DNA from: Aspergillus flavus
Taxonomy: Eukaryota; Ascomycota; Eurotiomycetes; Eurotiales; Aspergillaceae
Length of the DNA: 64,000 nucleotides
Direction: 5' to 3'
NCBI RefSeq assembly: GCF_009017415.1
Contig: NC_092408.1
Span: 2,914,001 to 2,978,000 of the forward strand
The first letter of the stretch is position 1. Each line of letters opens with the position of its first letter. This document shows positions 62,283 through 64,000 of the stretch, piece after piece. The translations under genes were made by a program, and so were the position numbers. Below the pieces are notes generated by a model, which saw only the letters and a list, made by a program, of their open reading frames with translations, had not been told where the DNA came from and ran no database searches.

Positions 62283-63978
62283 TCAGTCGTCATCATCGGC
62301 ATGCTCCCGCTCCTCAAAGTTCATGAACTCTTGCTCATTGGCTTCATCCCCCATGACTGACTTCCACACCTCCTTCACCCGGTCGATCAATGCATCATCG
62401 AAACCAAGGTCCAGACTCGGGGGTGGAAAGCATAGGATATTGGATGAGGGGCCTTCAAACTTAGATGAGTGTGCATTGGCACCGTTGCTGCTTAGGCCCA
62501 ACTGTGTGTAACGCAGAGACCACAAGACCTTTGCATCTGGTTCTGCATTGGTTTGAAGAAGTCTGTGCACAGCACTCTCAATCAATGACTGACCTCCAGC
62601 ACCAGCATGGCTCACACTACCATAGACGACACCTAGCACATCTCAGTTAGCAACATGGTCGCAGACGGTAATTGTGCATATACAAATAGAAAACAAGCTC
62701 AAGATCAGATTGAAAATTTTCATCAATGCAATTACAGGCAATGTAGATAAGTATTTTTGAAAAAGGTGCATCATATGAGCCATTGAATATTGGGTTGATG
62801 TGGAGAAAGGATTGTACTCACATTGGCCTGGCGGACACTCGCCAGTTTCGCTTGAATGCACCAAGAGATAAACTGGCGGGAGATCATCTGACTGATCAAA
62901 AGAGCTTCCCGGAAATACCACGACTGCTCCGGCGGGGATTGGCCCGCCTTCTGCCGTGACAGGGAAAAGACTCTCGAGGGCGGATGAGACAACGGTAATG
63001 GACCGTGCCACTTTATCACAAGCGGGACGCCCTTGTCCAGGAAGATCCCAGTTGGAACCAACCAAGAACTTGGTTTTGATTGTCTCATCGTTGGACAGAT
63101 GCAACTGAACACGCATATCGTCACCATAGTCAGACTGATGGAGATTGTAGATTGATTCAACCCCAGCATTCAACACGTATACCCCGCCTCCCACTGCGAG
63201 GGCGCGGCAGCCAACCTGAGAGATCTCAGAACCACCGCCCCATTTCGCCAGCAGGCTTCCAAATCCAGGACCAAACACGCCAATGGAGGCAAGATGCCTT
63301 TTGATTCGAGGCACTGCATACTCAGCGGACGTCTGGCCAGGAGAAGCCTGTGATAATGAGAGTGACAGCAGAGGCTCATGGAGCTCAGCGGGCACCTGGA
63401 ACTTGGATGTTAGGTACTCCGGTAGAGACATAGCCAAGTTTTCTTCCTCGGCTTCCGAATCATTATCCGGTGGAGGCTTGCCAATATGGCGAAGAAACCT
63501 CATCAAGGTCCTCTTCGACTTGACGCTTATTATGTCATCTGCGAAGACATCTTCGCGACTACCTGGCACTCTATACAAGACCGAAGTACCATCAACACCG
63601 CTAGGCCTGTGTATCCACCAGCTCCCTACAGCCTGAAACTCCAGTTGCCGGTATACCTTGGAAGCCACAAGCGTAGGTAGCAGTCGCGACTTGGAATAAA
63701 TCAGGTGTGGAGACAAGGTGACCGTATAGGACCGTGTTGGCAATTGGGGAGTTCCTTCCGGAAGATATACCGTCGCATCCTCAAATGGGTAATGCTCAGG
63801 ATCTAGCTTATCGACCATGGTTAGAAGGTTGCATTGTCTTCGTCAAGAAGACTACTCACCCCCATTCACCTTAGAAGCCCACTCCTGGGCTTCTTGGAGG
63901 CTGAATGCTGCCTCAGAACCTCCATAATATGAGTTCTGATCAACATGGAGTACCTTCTTGCCCGACCGCGATAGGGCC
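62283..63978 (-). CDS. mrs6: Rab escort protein (Mrs6/REP), 5' partial
   Basis: Presents newly made Rab GTPases to geranylgeranyl transferase II and delivers them to membranes. Visible exons are 63978-63860, 63802-62822 and 62641-62283; the last intron is 180 nt, long for this window. The first visible exon begins just inside the intron acceptor at 63979 and reads ALSRSGKKVLHVDQNSYYGG, the GDI/REP dinucleotide-fold region. It runs to KVNG, which joins DPEHYPFEDATVYLP. Later marks are SKVYRQLEFQAVGSWW, VPGSREDVFADDIISVKSKRT, IGVFGPGFGSLLAKWGGGSE and ALAVGGGVYVLN, the conserved GDI-family regions. The YSKSRLLPTLVASKVYRQLEF stretch and long acidic insert fit Mrs6 rather than Gdi1. The acidic C-terminus ends EREHADDDD. 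The start codon and GxGxxES motif lie beyond the window edge. Confidence 0.92.
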
Positions 63979-64000
63979 CTACGAGTAGTTAGTCATCCGT

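Overview
The window is nuclear DNA from a filamentous ascomycete, most likely an Aspergillus/Penicillium-type Eurotiomycete. The evidence is many short introns (about 45-75 nt, GTRNGT donors, CTAAC/CTGAC-like branch sites), CT-rich leaders before start codons, and housekeeping proteins of clearly fungal type. There are no operons. Sixteen protein genes, one tRNA and one gene remnant are supported. Most genes needed splicing to be read, so exon boundaries are given in each entry.

Layout: 0-7 kb (+ strand) holds translation elongation factor 1-alpha and a membrane-anchored protein with a very long charged helix. 7.8-10.1 kb holds a broken gene that still has promoter-like sequence and resembles the GIY-YIG-like families of Aspergillaceae. 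11.6-15.7 kb (+) holds an Ark/Prk (NAK) family kinase and Mediator subunit 10. 16.6-38.5 kb is a long minus-strand block: tRNA-Val(AAC), a class V aminotransferase, a Roadblock/LC7 protein, an uncharacterised low-complexity protein, Sen1 helicase with three C-terminal zinc knuckles, and a Dnf1-type lipid flippase. 38.5-43.0 kb is a gene-free, AT-rich stretch with a 33-nt A tract and four copies of a 9-nt motif. 43.0-49.2 kb holds a seven-exon unrecognised nuclear-looking protein (+), V-ATPase subunit E (-) and a NIPA-type magnesium transporter (+). 50.5-56.6 kb (-) holds the Mcm1 MADS-box factor and a GT31-like glycosyltransferase. After a 5.6-kb gene-free stretch, the window ends inside a Rab escort protein gene (Mrs6, -) whose 5' end lies outside.

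The genes are mostly independent core cell-biology functions: translation, transcription and its termination, vesicle traffic (flippase, Rab escort, endocytic kinase, dynein light chain, V-ATPase), ion transport and glycosylation. They do not form a metabolic cluster. I found no secondary-metabolite cluster, intact transposon, CRISPR array or viral element. The least explained items are the dispersed TACGGAGTA motif (8 exact intergenic copies), the decayed GIY-YIG-like gene, the seven-exon protein with a PIP-like N-terminus, and the 15-bp coding repeat encoding a charged helix.
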